Assembly (NCBI RefSeq): GCF_014649715.1
Contig: NZ_BMTO01000016.1
Coordinates: 115,412 to 179,411, forward strand
Direction: 5' to 3'
Origin: Streptomyces lateritius
GTDB taxonomy: Bacteria > Actinomycetota > Actinomycetes > Streptomycetales > Streptomycetaceae
DNA: 64,000 bases
Of the stretch, positions 1 to 7,973 are shown piece by piece; within the stretch, counting starts at the first letter, position 1, and the number at the start of each line of letters is the position of its first letter. The translations under genes were made by a program, and so were the position numbers. The notes under the pieces are model-generated. The model was not told the origin of the DNA, made no database searches, and was given only the letters and a program-made list of their open reading frames with translations.

Positions 1-24
1 GGAGCAGGTGCGGGCGAATCCCAT
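1..24 (-). CDS. ComM/YifB-like Mg-chelatase-family AAA ATPase, first 8 codons only
   Basis: An ATG read on the minus strand at 24-22 shares one base with the yraN stop (TGATG). The eight visible codons give MGFARTCS, the usual opening of streptomycete YifB/ComM proteins as I remember them. The gene continues off the left edge. The family is a Mg-chelatase-like AAA ATPase linked to DNA uptake and branch migration in other bacteria. The call rests on eight residues plus the common yraN-comM pairing, so it is tentative. Confidence 0.55.
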
Positions 25-506
25 CAGGCCACCCCCTGGGCGTGGGTGACCACGGGTGCGCCGCGGCGGGGCAGGACGATCCCGATGAGGTCGATACGGA
101 CGCCGGTGCGGGGTGGTGGTCCGCCGTGGCGGTCGAGCCAGCAGGCCGCGAGCCGTTTGAGCCGGTCGGCCTTGGTGGGGGTGACGGCGGCCATCGGGTG
201 CTGGAAGGCGCCTTCGCGGCGGGTCTTCACTTCGCAGATGACGAGGGTGTCGCCGTCGCGGGCGACGATGTCGATCTCTCCCACGCGTCCGCAGCGCCAG
301 TTCCGCGCGAGGACGGTCATCCCGGTCTCGGCGAGCCGGCGGACGGCCAGCCCTTCTCCGTACGCGCCGAGGGCGTTCCTCGCGAGGGCGGGCTGCCGTG
401 CCGCGTTCTTCCGCCGTGCGGTCCGACCTGCGGTCCGCCGGGGCGCGTCCGTCCGGGACGCCTTCGTCCCGGCCGCGTCAGTCTCGCGCATGTTCGTCGT
501 GGTCAT
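24..506 (-). CDS. yraN: YraN (UPF0102) family endonuclease-like protein
   Basis: This 160-residue protein has the PD-(D/E)XK nuclease-like core of UPF0102: GEIDIVARDGDTLVICEVKTR at about residues 75-95, with the Asp and the E-x-K in the usual places, followed by a conserved K-x-x-R-L segment. Its molecular role is not established. The N-terminal 35 residues are basic and low-complexity. I chose the ATG at 506 because GGAGGTGG sits just before it; an upstream ATG at 596 has no such site. It lies in the sipZ-NUDIX-DUF2469 transcript direction and joins comM by a one-base overlap, a common actinobacterial arrangement. Confidence 0.85.
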   Translation of the reverse strand: MTTTNMRETDAAGTKASRTDAPRRTAGRTARRKNAARQPALARNALGAYGEGLAVRRLAETGMTVLARNWRCGRVGEIDIVARDGDTLVICEVKTRREGAFQHPMAAVTPTKADRLKRLAACWLDRHGGPPPRTGVRIDLIGIVLPRRGAPVVTHAQGVA

Positions 507-610
507 CGGTACCACCTCCGGCACCGACTGTGACGTCTCGCGACGCTCCGCGCTCGGCGCTGTGGACGGGCGAGCGGTTGTGGAAAACCGGCTCACCCGT
601 CCGGGTGGTG

Positions 611-919
611 TCAGCTGCCGGGAAGCTCCAGGTCGCTCTTGTTGAGCTCCTCGATGTTCACGTCCTTGAAGGTGAGCACCCGGACCTGCTTGACGAACCT
701 CGCCGGCCGGTACATGTCCCAGACCCAGGCGTCGGCCATGGAGACCTCGAAGAAGACCTCGCCCTGGACCGAGTGCACCTGCATCTCGTAGTCGTTGGTG
801 AGGTAGAAGCGCCGCTCGGTCTCGATCACGTATTTGAACAGCCCGACGACGTCGCGGTACTCCCGGTAGAGCTTCAGCTCCATCTCGGTCTCGTACTTCT
901 CGAGGTCCTCGGCGCTCAT
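611..919 (-). CDS. DUF2469 family conserved actinobacterial protein
   Basis: This 102-residue acidic protein begins MSAEDLEKYETEMELKLYRE and is strongly conserved among actinobacteria. It is recognised as DUF2469; its function is unknown to me. It is rich in charged and aromatic residues (ERRFYLTNDYE, DAWVWDMYRPARF) and has no signal peptide or membrane segment. The ATG at 919 follows AAGGGGAA at good spacing; the longer frame upstream lacks a site. It sits 55 bases after the NUDIX gene and 105 bases before yraN, probably in the sipZ transcript. Confidence 0.85.
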   Translation of the reverse strand: MSAEDLEKYETEMELKLYREYRDVVGLFKYVIETERRFYLTNDYEMQVHSVQGEVFFEVSMADAWVWDMYRPARFVKQVRVLTFKDVNIEELNKSDLELPGS

Positions 920-974
920 GGCATGTTCCCCTTCAGCCGTGCGTCCCCCCATTGTGCGCCAGCCGCTCGCACCC

Positions 975-1526
975 CTAGACGATTTCCGGGGCGAGAACCA
1001 CCGGGGCACTCGGAGGTCCCTCGTCGAGCAGCCTGTGCAGCAGTTCGGCGAGTCTGGTCGGGTACACCGTCTCACGCGCCGCCGACAGTTCGGCGGAGGT
1101 CCACCACCTCAGCCCCGCGACGCTGCGAGCCTCCAGCTCGGTGAGGCCGGCGGGGGCGGTCGCGGTCTGGGTGGTTCGTGCCAGGTAGTACCACTCGTCC
1201 TGGTCCCAGCGCCGTCCGTCGAAGGGAAAGGAGCAGATCCGCCGCCAGAGGACCGGTCCGAGTTCGACGTCGGTGATCCCGGTCTCCTCCGCCAGTTCGC
1301 GCAGCGCGGCCTGCTCTCGGGTCTCGTCGCCCTCCAGGCCTCCGCCGGGGGTGAACCACCAGGTCCGCGCCGGATCTTCGGGTTCGTACCCGTTCAGGAG
1401 GAGGATCCGGTCGTCGGGGTCGAGGAGGACGACCCGGGCCACGCGCCGCAGCACGACCCCGGCCCCATGCCCCGTCACGTCCCCGGCCACGCGACCGGCC
1501 ACGTCTCCCGTCTCCCACTCCGTCAC
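975..1526 (-). CDS. NUDIX hydrolase (MutT-like)
   Basis: This 183-residue protein carries a full Nudix box near residues 61-83: GGGLEGDETREQAALRELAEETGI, read here as G-x5-E-x7-REUXEEXGU. That predicts Mg-dependent hydrolysis of a nucleoside-diphosphate-linked substrate; which one cannot be told. The extra Trp residues (ARTWWFTPGGG, RWDQDEWYYLA) are typical of streptomycete paralogues. The GTG start overlaps the sipZ stop as GTGA, so the two are translationally coupled. From memory, the S. lividans sipZ operon also contains a mutT-like gene. Confidence 0.88.
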   Translation of the reverse strand: MTEWETGDVAGRVAGDVTGHGAGVVLRRVARVVLLDPDDRILLLNGYEPEDPARTWWFTPGGGLEGDETREQAALRELAEETGITDVELGPVLWRRICSFPFDGRRWDQDEWYYLARTTQTATAPAGLTELEARSVAGLRWWTSAELSAARETVYPTRLAELLHRLLDEGPPSAPVVLAPEIV

Positions 1527-2275
1527 GCGTTCACCGACCTCCTGCCGGTCGTGCCCGAAGTCCCGGTCCGTCCGCCCACCGTCCGCGCCACGGGCCCGTA
1601 CGCCGCTCCCGCCAGGATCAGTACACACCCGGCCACGATCGCGTAGAAGAGCTGCTCCACGGGCCCCGGCCGCGAGGTGCCGCCCGGCAGTGCCGCGAAG
1701 CCCGCCGGCCGCTCCACGACTCGGTTGTCGGGCCAGGCGACGGCGTCGACCCTCGCGGTGACCGCGGAGCGCGGCACGGAGCCCTGGCCGGCCTCCTGGA
1801 GGTGGACGCGGGAGTCCAAGGAGTTGTGGCGCTCGTCGCCGAGCAGGAAGAGGTTTCCTTCCGGCACGGTGGCGGAGAACTTCTGTCCGGAGGCCGGGGC
1901 ACCGGGCCGCAGATACGGTTCCTCGACCGGCTTGCCGTTCACGGTGAGCCGCCCCTCCGCGTCGCAGCAGGCGACCGTGTCGCCGCCGACGCCGACGACC
2001 CGCTTGACCGTCGGTACGCCGCCCCACAGCGGGTCCTTGAAGACGACGATGTCGCCGCGGCGCACCTCGTCGCCGTCGATCCGCTGGGCGAGGACCTTGG
2101 ATCCGACGTCGAGGGTCGGGGTCATCGAGTCGGTGGGCACGCTGTACGGCTGGTAGAGCACGGCTCCCCAGGCGAATCCGCCGAGGAAGAGCACACAGCC
2201 GACGGCCACGACCAGCCCCGACAGCACGCTGCCGAGGCGGCCCCGGCCGCCTTCCGTTCGTATGGTTCCGCTCAT
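1523..2275 (-). CDS. sipZ: Type I signal peptidase (SipZ-like)
   Basis: This 250-residue membrane protease removes signal peptides from exported proteins. It has one N-terminal transmembrane segment (about residues 15-40), the catalytic Ser in SVPTDSMTPTL, the catalytic Lys in TVKRVVGVGGDTV, the box GDERHNSLDSR, and a second hydrophobic segment near the C terminus (LFYAIVAGCVLILAGAAYG). The C-terminal anchor is unusual for signal peptidases but known in Streptomyces. ATG at 2275 is preceded by GGTGGGGAG. It is the fourth of four adjacent SPase genes, and the following NUDIX, DUF2469 and yraN genes fit the known sipZ operon. Confidence 0.92.
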   Translation of the reverse strand: MSGTIRTEGGRGRLGSVLSGLVVAVGCVLFLGGFAWGAVLYQPYSVPTDSMTPTLDVGSKVLAQRIDGDEVRRGDIVVFKDPLWGGVPTVKRVVGVGGDTVACCDAEGRLTVNGKPVEEPYLRPGAPASGQKFSATVPEGNLFLLGDERHNSLDSRVHLQEAGQGSVPRSAVTARVDAVAWPDNRVVERPAGFAALPGGTSRPGPVEQLFYAIVAGCVLILAGAAYGPVARTVGGRTGTSGTTGRRSVNA

Positions 2276-2338
2276 CCCAGCGCTCCCCACCTCATAGGCC
2301 GGTTCGACGATCTGGGACGGCACCCTACCCGCGCGTTG

Positions 2339-3265
2339 CTACCGGGCGGTATGCCGAGACGTGTGCCTCTTCCTGCGCCACAGGACGAGCGGCAGTGCGC
2401 CGGCCAGTCCGGCCGCGCCCGGGGCCACGGTCAGCGCCTGGCTCAGCCCGGGCTGGTCGAAGACGTCCGGAACGGGGAGCGTCGCCCAGCGGGTCACCGG
2501 CCAGGCCACCACGATCGCGCGTCCGACGACCTTCTCGTTGGAGACGGTGCCGCCGCCGGAGAGGTTCTGGTGGTAGCGGGAGTCCAGCGAGTTCTGCCGG
2601 TTGTCGCCCATCACCCAGATGCTGCCTTCGGGGACGGTGATCGGCCCGAAGGGCTTGTCCCCGCAGGGCGTGGAGCCGGGGTAGATGTACGCGGTCTCGT
2701 CGAGCGGCTTGCCGTTGAGCACGACCTTGCCACCCTCCTTGCAGGAGACGGTGTCGCCGCCGACCGCGATGACCCGCTTGATCAGGTCCTTGTCCTCGGC
2801 GGACGGCATGAGGCCGATGAAGCTCAGGAACTCCTGCACCAGGTTCTGCTCGGGGACGGGCTCGCCCTCGAGCCAGCCGCCCGGGTCGTGGAAGACGACG
2901 ACCTCGCCGCGCTCGGGCTCGGAGCCGAACCAGGGGGTCAGCTTGTCCACCAGTACCCGGTCGCCCCGCTGCAGCGTGTTCATCATCGAGTCCGAGGGGA
3001 TCGAGAACGCCTGCACCAGGAAGGTCTTGATCAGCAGCGCGAGCAGCAGCGCGATACCGATCAGGAGCGGCAGTTCCTTCCAGAAGGAACGGGGCTTCTT
3101 CGCGCCCTGGTCGCTCTGCCCGGGCTCGCCCTCGGCGTCCGCGGCGTCGGCGTCCTGCCGGCCGGCGGAGTCATCCCTCATGGCCACCGACGACTCGGCG
3201 AGCTGTTCGGGCCTCTCCTCGGGCTCGTCGTGTCCGGATCGTGCGCCGACGGCCACATCCCCCAC
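2339..3265 (-). CDS. sipY: Type I signal peptidase (SipY-like)
   Basis: This enzyme of about 308 residues has a long acidic cytoplasmic N terminus, one transmembrane segment (LPLLIGIALLLALLIKTFLV), the Ser motif IPSDSMMNTLQ, the Lys motif LIKRVIAVGGDTV, the box GDNRQNSLDSR and a C-terminal hydrophobic stretch (QALTVAPGAAGLAGALPLVLW). Two GTG codons compete: GTG at 3271 touches the GAGGA site, while GTG at 3265 lies six bases from it and is preferred. Its start lies inside the 3' end of sipX in another frame. From memory, SipY is the main signal peptidase of S. lividans. Confidence 0.9.
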   Translation of the reverse strand: MGDVAVGARSGHDEPEERPEQLAESSVAMRDDSAGRQDADAADAEGEPGQSDQGAKKPRSFWKELPLLIGIALLLALLIKTFLVQAFSIPSDSMMNTLQRGDRVLVDKLTPWFGSEPERGEVVVFHDPGGWLEGEPVPEQNLVQEFLSFIGLMPSAEDKDLIKRVIAVGGDTVSCKEGGKVVLNGKPLDETAYIYPGSTPCGDKPFGPITVPEGSIWVMGDNRQNSLDSRYHQNLSGGGTVSNEKVVGRAIVVAWPVTRWATLPVPDVFDQPGLSQALTVAPGAAGLAGALPLVLWRRKRHTSRHTAR

Positions 3266-4235
3266 ATCCACTCCTCAGTCCGTGCATATGCCTGCCCCAG
3301 CACAGGGACAGGCCCATCACTCCCATAACGAGCGGGAGTTCCGCAGGGGTCGGGAGCCAGGGGAATCCGTTCAGATTCCGCGAGGACACACTATGCGACG
3401 CGCCGAGCGCCGACGCGGGGCCCGAAGGCCCGTCCGGTACGGCCGCGTACGTCTGCCGCTCCTCCAGGCGTCGCCAGTGGCTCACGGGCCAGGCGATGAG
3501 GACGGCCCGGCCCACGACCTCCTCCTCGGAGACCGTGCCCCGGTCCTTCTCGTCGAGGTGGAAGCGGGAGTCCGCGGAGTCCGAGCGGTGGTCGCCCATC
3601 ACGAAGATCCTGCCCGGTGGCACCTTCGCCTCGAACTTGATCTTCGAGGGTTCATTCCCCGGGTGCAGATACGGTTCGTCCAGCGGCACGCCGTTGACGG
3701 TGATCCGGCCGTCCTTGTCGCAGCACCTGACCGTGTCGCCGCCGACCGCGACGACCCGCTTGATCAGGTCCTGCTCGTCGGCCGAGGGCAGCAGTCCGAT
3801 GAAGGTCAGGGCCTGCTTGACCTGCTTGACGCCGATCGGGTCGTCGGCGGGGGGCGCGGTGTCGTCCTGGAGCCAGTTCCCGGGGTCCCTGAACACGACG
3901 ACGTCGCCGCGCTGCGGCTTGGAGCCGAACCAGGGCGTCAGTTTGTCGACCAGGACCCGGTCGTCGATCCGGATCGTCTGCTCCATCGAGCCGGACGGGA
4001 TGACGAACGCCTGGACGAGGAAGGTCTTCAGGACGAGGGCGATCAGCACGGCGACGCCGATGAGGAGGGGTATCTCCTTGACGGCCGAGCGCCGACGGCG
4101 CCGCTTGACCTTGCGGGCGAGCCTGCGCCGTTCCGCCCGGCCGGGCAGCGGCCGGGCGCCGTCCGTGGGCCGGGTTCCGGTGGGCAGTCGCGTGTCGCCG
4201 CCGCGGTGTCCGGCCGGTCTGCCGCGGTTACCCAT
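3171..4235 (-). CDS. sipX: Type I signal peptidase (SipX-like)
   Basis: This 354-residue enzyme has the Ser motif IPSGSMEQTIRIDD, the Lys motif LIKRVVAVGGDTV, the box GDHRSDSADSR, one N-terminal membrane segment (IPLLIGVAVLIALVLKTFLV) and a C-terminal hydrophobic stretch (ELPLVMGVMGLSLCW). The ATG at 4235 overlaps the sipW stop as ATGGGTAA. The C terminus beyond the last membrane segment is a Cys/Arg-rich tail of about 31 residues that reads through the beginning of sipY in a different frame, an overlap of about 95 bases. That tail could be real or could reflect a frameshift in the sequence. Confidence 0.9.
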   Translation of the reverse strand: MGNRGRPAGHRGGDTRLPTGTRPTDGARPLPGRAERRRLARKVKRRRRRSAVKEIPLLIGVAVLIALVLKTFLVQAFVIPSGSMEQTIRIDDRVLVDKLTPWFGSKPQRGDVVVFRDPGNWLQDDTAPPADDPIGVKQVKQALTFIGLLPSADEQDLIKRVVAVGGDTVRCCDKDGRITVNGVPLDEPYLHPGNEPSKIKFEAKVPPGRIFVMGDHRSDSADSRFHLDEKDRGTVSEEEVVGRAVLIAWPVSHWRRLEERQTYAAVPDGPSGPASALGASHSVSSRNLNGFPWLPTPAELPLVMGVMGLSLCWGRHMHGLRSGCGGCGRRRTIRTRRARGEARTARRVVGGHEG

Positions 4236-5070
4236 GGCCACCCGCCGCGGGAGCGGGTACGGCGTCGAAGGCACCGGTCGGCGCCACCTCGGACCAGCGG
4301 CCGAAGGGCCAGGCGATCCAGTCGGCTCGTCCGACGACCTGCTCGACGGGCACCATGCCGCCTCCCGGCTGCCCCAGGTGGTCGCGGGAGTCGCTGGACT
4401 GGCTGCGATGGTCGCCCATGACCCACAGGGCGCCCTGCGGTACGACGATGTCGAAGGGCACCTTCGAGGGCGCGTCGCCGAGCAGCACGTACCGCTCCTC
4501 GACGGGGACGCCGTTGACGGTGAGCCAGCCGTCCTTGCCGCAGCAGACGACCCGGTCGCCTCCGACGCCCACCACGCGCTTCACGAAGTCGGTCTCTGCG
4601 GGCTCGGCGAGGCCGAGGGCCGCGGCGGCGCCGTGCAACAGGCCGGTGACCGGGTTCTGCCCGGCGGGCTCCTGGAGGAACGATCCGGTGCCGTCGAAGA
4701 CGACGACGTCGCCACGGCGCGGTCGGTCGCCGAAGCGGTACGCCAGCTTGTCGACGAGGATCCGGTCGCCGACGTGGAGCGTCGGTTCCATCGAGCCGCT
4801 GGGGATCAGGAAGGGCTGCGTCACGAAGTGGCTCAGGAGCAGCAGGAAGACCACGCAGGCGCCGCCGACGAAGCCGGTCCGGCGCCAGGTCCATCCGCCG
4901 GCGGCGGCGCGCCGCTCCTCGGGCTCCGTCCGCGGCCCGCCCTCGGGCTCCGTCCTCGGGAGCGCGTCGTTCCCTGGCCTCGGCTCGGGGCCGGAAACGC
5001 GCGCGGAGCGCGACCGCTCCTCCGTCGTGGAGGAGCGGTCGCGCTCCGTGTGCTGTGCTTCGGTGTCCAT
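4228..5070 (-). CDS. sipW: Type I signal peptidase (SipW-like)
   Basis: This 280-residue enzyme has the Ser motif IPSGSMEPTLHVGD, the Lys motif FVKRVVGVGGDRV and the box GDHRSQSSDSR. It has a single membrane segment (VGGACVVFLLLLSHFVTQPF) and no C-terminal anchor, unlike its three neighbours; that is the known pattern for SipW. It is first of the sipW-sipX-sipY run and 71 bases downstream of rplS. The ATG at 5070 has no clear ribosome-binding site, yet no other in-frame start exists before the membrane segment. Codons 8-22 lie in a perfect 20-bp inverted repeat. Confidence 0.88.
   Translation of the reverse strand: MDTEAQHTERDRSSTTEERSRSARVSGPEPRPGNDALPRTEPEGGPRTEPEERRAAAGGWTWRRTGFVGGACVVFLLLLSHFVTQPFLIPSGSMEPTLHVGDRILVDKLAYRFGDRPRRGDVVVFDGTGSFLQEPAGQNPVTGLLHGAAAALGLAEPAETDFVKRVVGVGGDRVVCCGKDGWLTVNGVPVEERYVLLGDAPSKVPFDIVVPQGALWVMGDHRSQSSDSRDHLGQPGGGMVPVEQVVGRADWIAWPFGRWSEVAPTGAFDAVPAPAAGGHG
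5004..5048. repeat. Perfect 20-bp inverted repeat inside the sipW N-terminal codons
   Basis: Arms 5004-5023 and 5029-5048 are exact reverse complements around a five-base loop (gtcgt). In the sipW message the hairpin would begin about 22 bases after the start codon and would be very stable. It encodes a pseudo-palindromic charged peptide (ERDRSSTTEERSRS). It could be a terminator or attenuator after rplS, or a translational brake on sipW. Confidence 0.85.
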
Positions 5071-5141
5071 CGGGGGCTGAGCCTATCCGGCCGCCCTGTG
5101 ACTCATGGAGCGGAAGCGCCGCGCGAACGGTGAGCCGGAGC

Positions 5142-5492
5142 TCAGTTGTCGCGCTTCTCCTTGATCTTGGCAGCCTTGCCGCGCAGCTCACGCAGGTAGT
5201 AGAGCTTGGCGCGACGGACGTCACCGCGGCTGACGAGCTCGATCTTCTCGAAGATCGGGCTGTTCACCGGGAAGGTGCGCTCGACGCCGACGGAGAACGA
5301 GACCTTGCGGACCGTGAAGGTCTCGCTGACGCCCGAGCCCTGGCGGCGGATGACGACGCCCTTGAACTGCTGGATACGGGAGCGGTTGCCCTCGATGACG
5401 CGCACGTGGACGTTCACGGTGTCGCCGGGACGGAAGGCGGGGAGGTCGGTGCGGAGCGAAGCCGCGGTGACCGTGTCGAGCAGGGAGGCCAT
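5142..5492 (-). CDS. rplS: 50S ribosomal protein L19
   Basis: This 116-residue protein is a full-length L19, recognised by FRPGDTVNVHVRVIEGNRSR, RIQQFKGVVIRRQG and the basic C terminus RAKLYYLRELRGKAAKIKEK. L19 sits at the 30S-50S interface. The ATG at 5492 follows GAGGAAAGA; the nine-residue extension to 5519 is not needed. It lies 128 bases downstream of trmD, with a gap that folds into strong hairpins, so it may have its own leader or promoter. Confidence 0.97.
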   Translation of the reverse strand: MASLLDTVTAASLRTDLPAFRPGDTVNVHVRVIEGNRSRIQQFKGVVIRRQGSGVSETFTVRKVSFSVGVERTFPVNSPIFEKIELVSRGDVRRAKLYYLRELRGKAAKIKEKRDN

Positions 5493-5556
5493 GGTGGTCT
5501 CTTTCCTCGCTGATGCCACAGGTCATCAGCGGAACGTTCGAAAGGAGAAGGAGCGC

Positions 5557-5602
5557 CGCCCGTACCGGGCGTGCGTCGTCCCCCTGTGGCAGGGGCGCAC
5601 GC
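5557..5602 (-). promoter_or_regulatory. Two mutually exclusive hairpins between trmD and rplS
   Basis: Arms 5569-5575 and 5596-5602 (GCGTGCG/CGCACGC) enclose a second stem CCCCTG/CAGGGG at 5581-5595. A competing stem CGCCCG/CGGGCG at 5557-5571 shares bases 5569-5571 with it. The structure begins 19 bases after the trmD stop and ends about 65 bases before rplS. It could terminate trmD transcription in part or act as an L19 leader; no long T run follows. Confidence 0.5.
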
Positions 5603-5620
5603 CGTACAGACAGCAGCGGC

Positions 5621-6442
5621 CTATTCTTCCACGGCGTCGGGCCTGCGCCAAAATCGGCCGCCGGGCTCCGGGGCCCAGCCCAGGATGGAAAGGGTCTCCC
5701 GGTCCTTCTTGTCGAAGACGGAGGGGTCGCAGCGTTCGATCAGGTCCGGCCGGTTCTCCGCCGTACGGCGGAGGGCCTCGTCGCGCCGCCAGCGGGCGAT
5801 CTTGCCGTGGTGCCCGCTGACGAGCACGTCGGGGATGGCGCGGCCGCGCCACTCGGGGGGCTTGGTGTAGACGGGCCCTTCGAGGAGGTTGGCCATGGCT
5901 CCCGGGGCGAAGGAGTCGTCGCGGTGGGACTCGGCGTTGCCGAGGACGCCGGGCAGCAGCCGGGCCACCGCCTCGGTGATCACGAGCACCGCGGCTTCAC
6001 CGCCGGCCAGGACGTAGTCGCCGATGGAGACTTCGTACACCGGCATCCGGGTCGCGTACTCGTCCATGACCCGGCGGTCGATGCCCTCGTAGCGGGCGGG
6101 GGTGAAGATCAGCCAGGGCCGCTCGGAGAGTTCGACGGCCAGTTCCTGGGTGAAGGGACGCCCGCTGGGCGTGGGGACGACGAGGACGGGACCGTGTGCG
6201 CCCGCCTCGAAGCCGTCGGCGAGGGTCTGGTCGAGGGCGTCTCCCCAGGGATCCGTCTTCATGACCATGCCGGGGCCGCCACCGTAGGGCGTGTCGTCGA
6301 CCGTGTTGTGCCGGTCGTACGTCCACTCCCGCAGGTCGTGGACGTGGACGTCGAGCTGCCCACGCGCGCGTGCCTTGCCGACCAGGGAGACGTTCAGCGG
6401 TTCCAGGTACTCGGGGAAGATCGTGACGACGTCGAGCCGCAT
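5621..6442 (-). CDS. trmD: tRNA (guanine37-N1)-methyltransferase TrmD
   Basis: This 273-residue SPOUT methyltransferase forms m1G37 in tRNAs reading CNN codons and prevents frameshifting. Visible family features are the start MRLDVVTIFPEYLEPL, TPYGGGPGMVMK, the substrate loop RYEGIDRRV and the trefoil-knot SAM site SIGDYVLAGGEAAVLV. Length and order fit the family. The ATG overlaps the rimM stop by one base (TGATG), indicating coupled translation. It belongs to the rpsP-khpA-rimM-trmD-rplS block. Confidence 0.97.
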   Translation of the reverse strand: MRLDVVTIFPEYLEPLNVSLVGKARARGQLDVHVHDLREWTYDRHNTVDDTPYGGGPGMVMKTDPWGDALDQTLADGFEAGAHGPVLVVPTPSGRPFTQELAVELSERPWLIFTPARYEGIDRRVMDEYATRMPVYEVSIGDYVLAGGEAAVLVITEAVARLLPGVLGNAESHRDDSFAPGAMANLLEGPVYTKPPEWRGRAIPDVLVSGHHGKIARWRRDEALRRTAENRPDLIERCDPSVFDKKDRETLSILGWAPEPGGRFWRRPDAVEE

Positions 6443-7038
6443 CAGGACGCGTCCCCGGTCTTCCGGGCGCCCCCGGCGTCCCCGGTATCTCCGTCACCCT
6501 CCGCGTCCCGTGCGGAGGCGATCTCGGCGCGGTCGTCGATGAGCCCGGGCGGCGGGTCGATGACGACCCGCTGCTGCTCCAGGTCGATGTCGGTGACGAT
6601 CTCCTCGACGAAGGGGATCATCAGCTCGGTGCCGTCGGGCCGCTCGACGATGAAGAGGTCCTGCGAGGGCAGGTGGGAGATCTCGGTGATGCGACCGACC
6701 TCGGTGCCGTCGGTGAGCACGACGTCGAGGTCCATGAGCTGGTGGTCGTAGTACTCGTCGTCCTCCTCCGGCGTCTCGTCGGGGTCGACGTCGGCGATCA
6801 GGAGGGTGTTGCGCAGGGCCTCGGCGGCGTTGCGGTCCCGTACGCCCTCGAAGCGGAGCAGCAGCCTGCCGCTGTGCACGCGTCCGGTCTCGATGGTCAG
6901 GGGGCCGATGGAGGCCGGGTCGGTGGTCAGGACGGCTCCGGGCGCGAGCCTCAGCTCGGGCTCGTCCGTACGCACCTCGACGGTGACTTCGCCCTTGATG
7001 CCGTGGGCGCGGCCGATCCGCGCGACTACCAGCTGCAC
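6442..7038 (-). CDS. rimM: 16S rRNA processing protein RimM
   Basis: This 198-residue protein starts MQLVVARIGRAHGIKGEVTV, the RimM N-terminal beta-barrel signature, and has a C-terminal PRC-barrel segment (YYDHQLMDLDVVLTDGTEVG, ELMIPFVEEIV). It binds S19 and helps mature the 30S head. The GTG start follows AGGAGAG by about ten bases. A disordered tail of about 30 residues extends beyond the PRC barrel. It is 99 bases downstream of khpA and overlaps trmD. Confidence 0.95.
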   Translation of the reverse strand: MQLVVARIGRAHGIKGEVTVEVRTDEPELRLAPGAVLTTDPASIGPLTIETGRVHSGRLLLRFEGVRDRNAAEALRNTLLIADVDPDETPEEDDEYYDHQLMDLDVVLTDGTEVGRITEISHLPSQDLFIVERPDGTELMIPFVEEIVTDIDLEQQRVVIDPPPGLIDDRAEIASARDAEGDGDTGDAGGARKTGDAS

Positions 7039-7137
7039 GACTTACACACTCTCCTGTCGGACGACGACGGGCCGGGGCGGGCGCTATGCCCTCCCCGGCC
7101 CGTTGCCGGCGCATCTAAGGTGAAACAGTCAACTTCT

Positions 7138-7377
7138 TCAGCGGACCTGGTCCACGTCGACGAGGTCGACGCGGATGCCACGGCCGCCGATGGCGCCCAC
7201 GACGGTACGCAGCGCACGCGCGGTGCGGCCGTTGCGGCCGATCACCTTGCCGAGGTCGTCGGGGTGGACCCGGACCTCCAGCACGCGGCCACGGCGCAGG
7301 TTGCGCGAGGCGACCTGCACGTCATCGGGGTTGTCGACGATGCCCTTCACGAGGTGCTCGAGAGCCTCCTCGAGCAT
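7138..7377 (-). CDS. khpA: KH-domain RNA-binding protein KhpA
   Basis: This 79-residue protein is a single type II KH domain with the GxxG loop in KVIGRNGRTARALR (about residues 44-57). It matches KhpA/YlqC, which binds RNA and in firmicutes partners KhpB to affect division genes. The start MLEEALEHLVKGIVDNPDDV is typical of the family. It follows rpsP with almost no gap and precedes rimM, the conserved actinobacterial order. Confidence 0.93.
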   Translation of the reverse strand: MLEEALEHLVKGIVDNPDDVQVASRNLRRGRVLEVRVHPDDLGKVIGRNGRTARALRTVVGAIGGRGIRVDLVDVDQVR

Positions 7378-7379
7378 GC

Positions 7380-7820
7380 TCAGGCCTCGGTCGACTCGGT
7401 GGACGCGGCCTCGGCCTCGTCCGCCTTCTTGTCGGCCTTCTTCGCCTTCGGGGTGATGGCCTCACCCTTGGCGTCGTCGCCCTCGAGCGTCTTGGCGAAC
7501 GCGTCGAACGAAGCGCGCTTGTCTTCCTTCGTCTCCGGCTGAAGCAGCGGCGCGGGGGCCGGCAGGCCCTTGTGCTTCTGCCAGTCGCCGGTGAGCTTCA
7601 GGATGGCGAGGACGGGCTCGGTCGGCTGGGCGCCGACGGACAGCCAGTACTGCGCACGCTCCGAGTCGACCTCGATCTTCGACGGGTTGTACGTCGGGTG
7701 GTACAGACCGATCTCCTCGATCGCACGACCGTCCCGGCGGGTGCGGGAGTCGGCGACGACGATGCGGTAGTGCGGCTGGCGAATCTTGCCGAGGCGCTTG
7801 AGCTTGATCTTGACTGCCAC
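7380..7820 (-). CDS. rpsP: 30S ribosomal protein S16
   Basis: This protein of about 146 residues has the S16 core (VKIKLKRLGKIRQPHYRIVV, the GRAIEEIGLYHP segment, YWLSVGAQPTEPV) followed by a long charged Ala/Lys/Glu tail (KAKKADKKADEAEAASTESTEA) common in actinobacteria but absent from E. coli S16. The GTG at 7820 is chosen because it opens the conserved core and follows AGGAG. It starts the rpsP-khpA-rimM-trmD-rplS block. Confidence 0.96.
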   Translation of the reverse strand: MAVKIKLKRLGKIRQPHYRIVVADSRTRRDGRAIEEIGLYHPTYNPSKIEVDSERAQYWLSVGAQPTEPVLAILKLTGDWQKHKGLPAPAPLLQPETKEDKRASFDAFAKTLEGDDAKGEAITPKAKKADKKADEAEAASTESTEA

Positions 7821-7973
7821 TGGAGTGGTGTCTCCTGGTCTTGACGTGGTTGGGCACATGAGATGCCACGTGGGGTTGCGGTACTCGGGTGCCCGATGGA
7901 CGCGTCAGCCGGAGGAGAGAGGGGTCCTGTGCGGCTGTCGAGTACAGCTAGCCATTGTGCCACACGCCCGTGG

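Noticed and set aside
975..2027. 350-codon frame joining the NUDIX domain to an upstream Arg-rich part
   Set aside because: Only the part from GTG 1526 is NUDIX-like; the rest is sipZ read in another frame.
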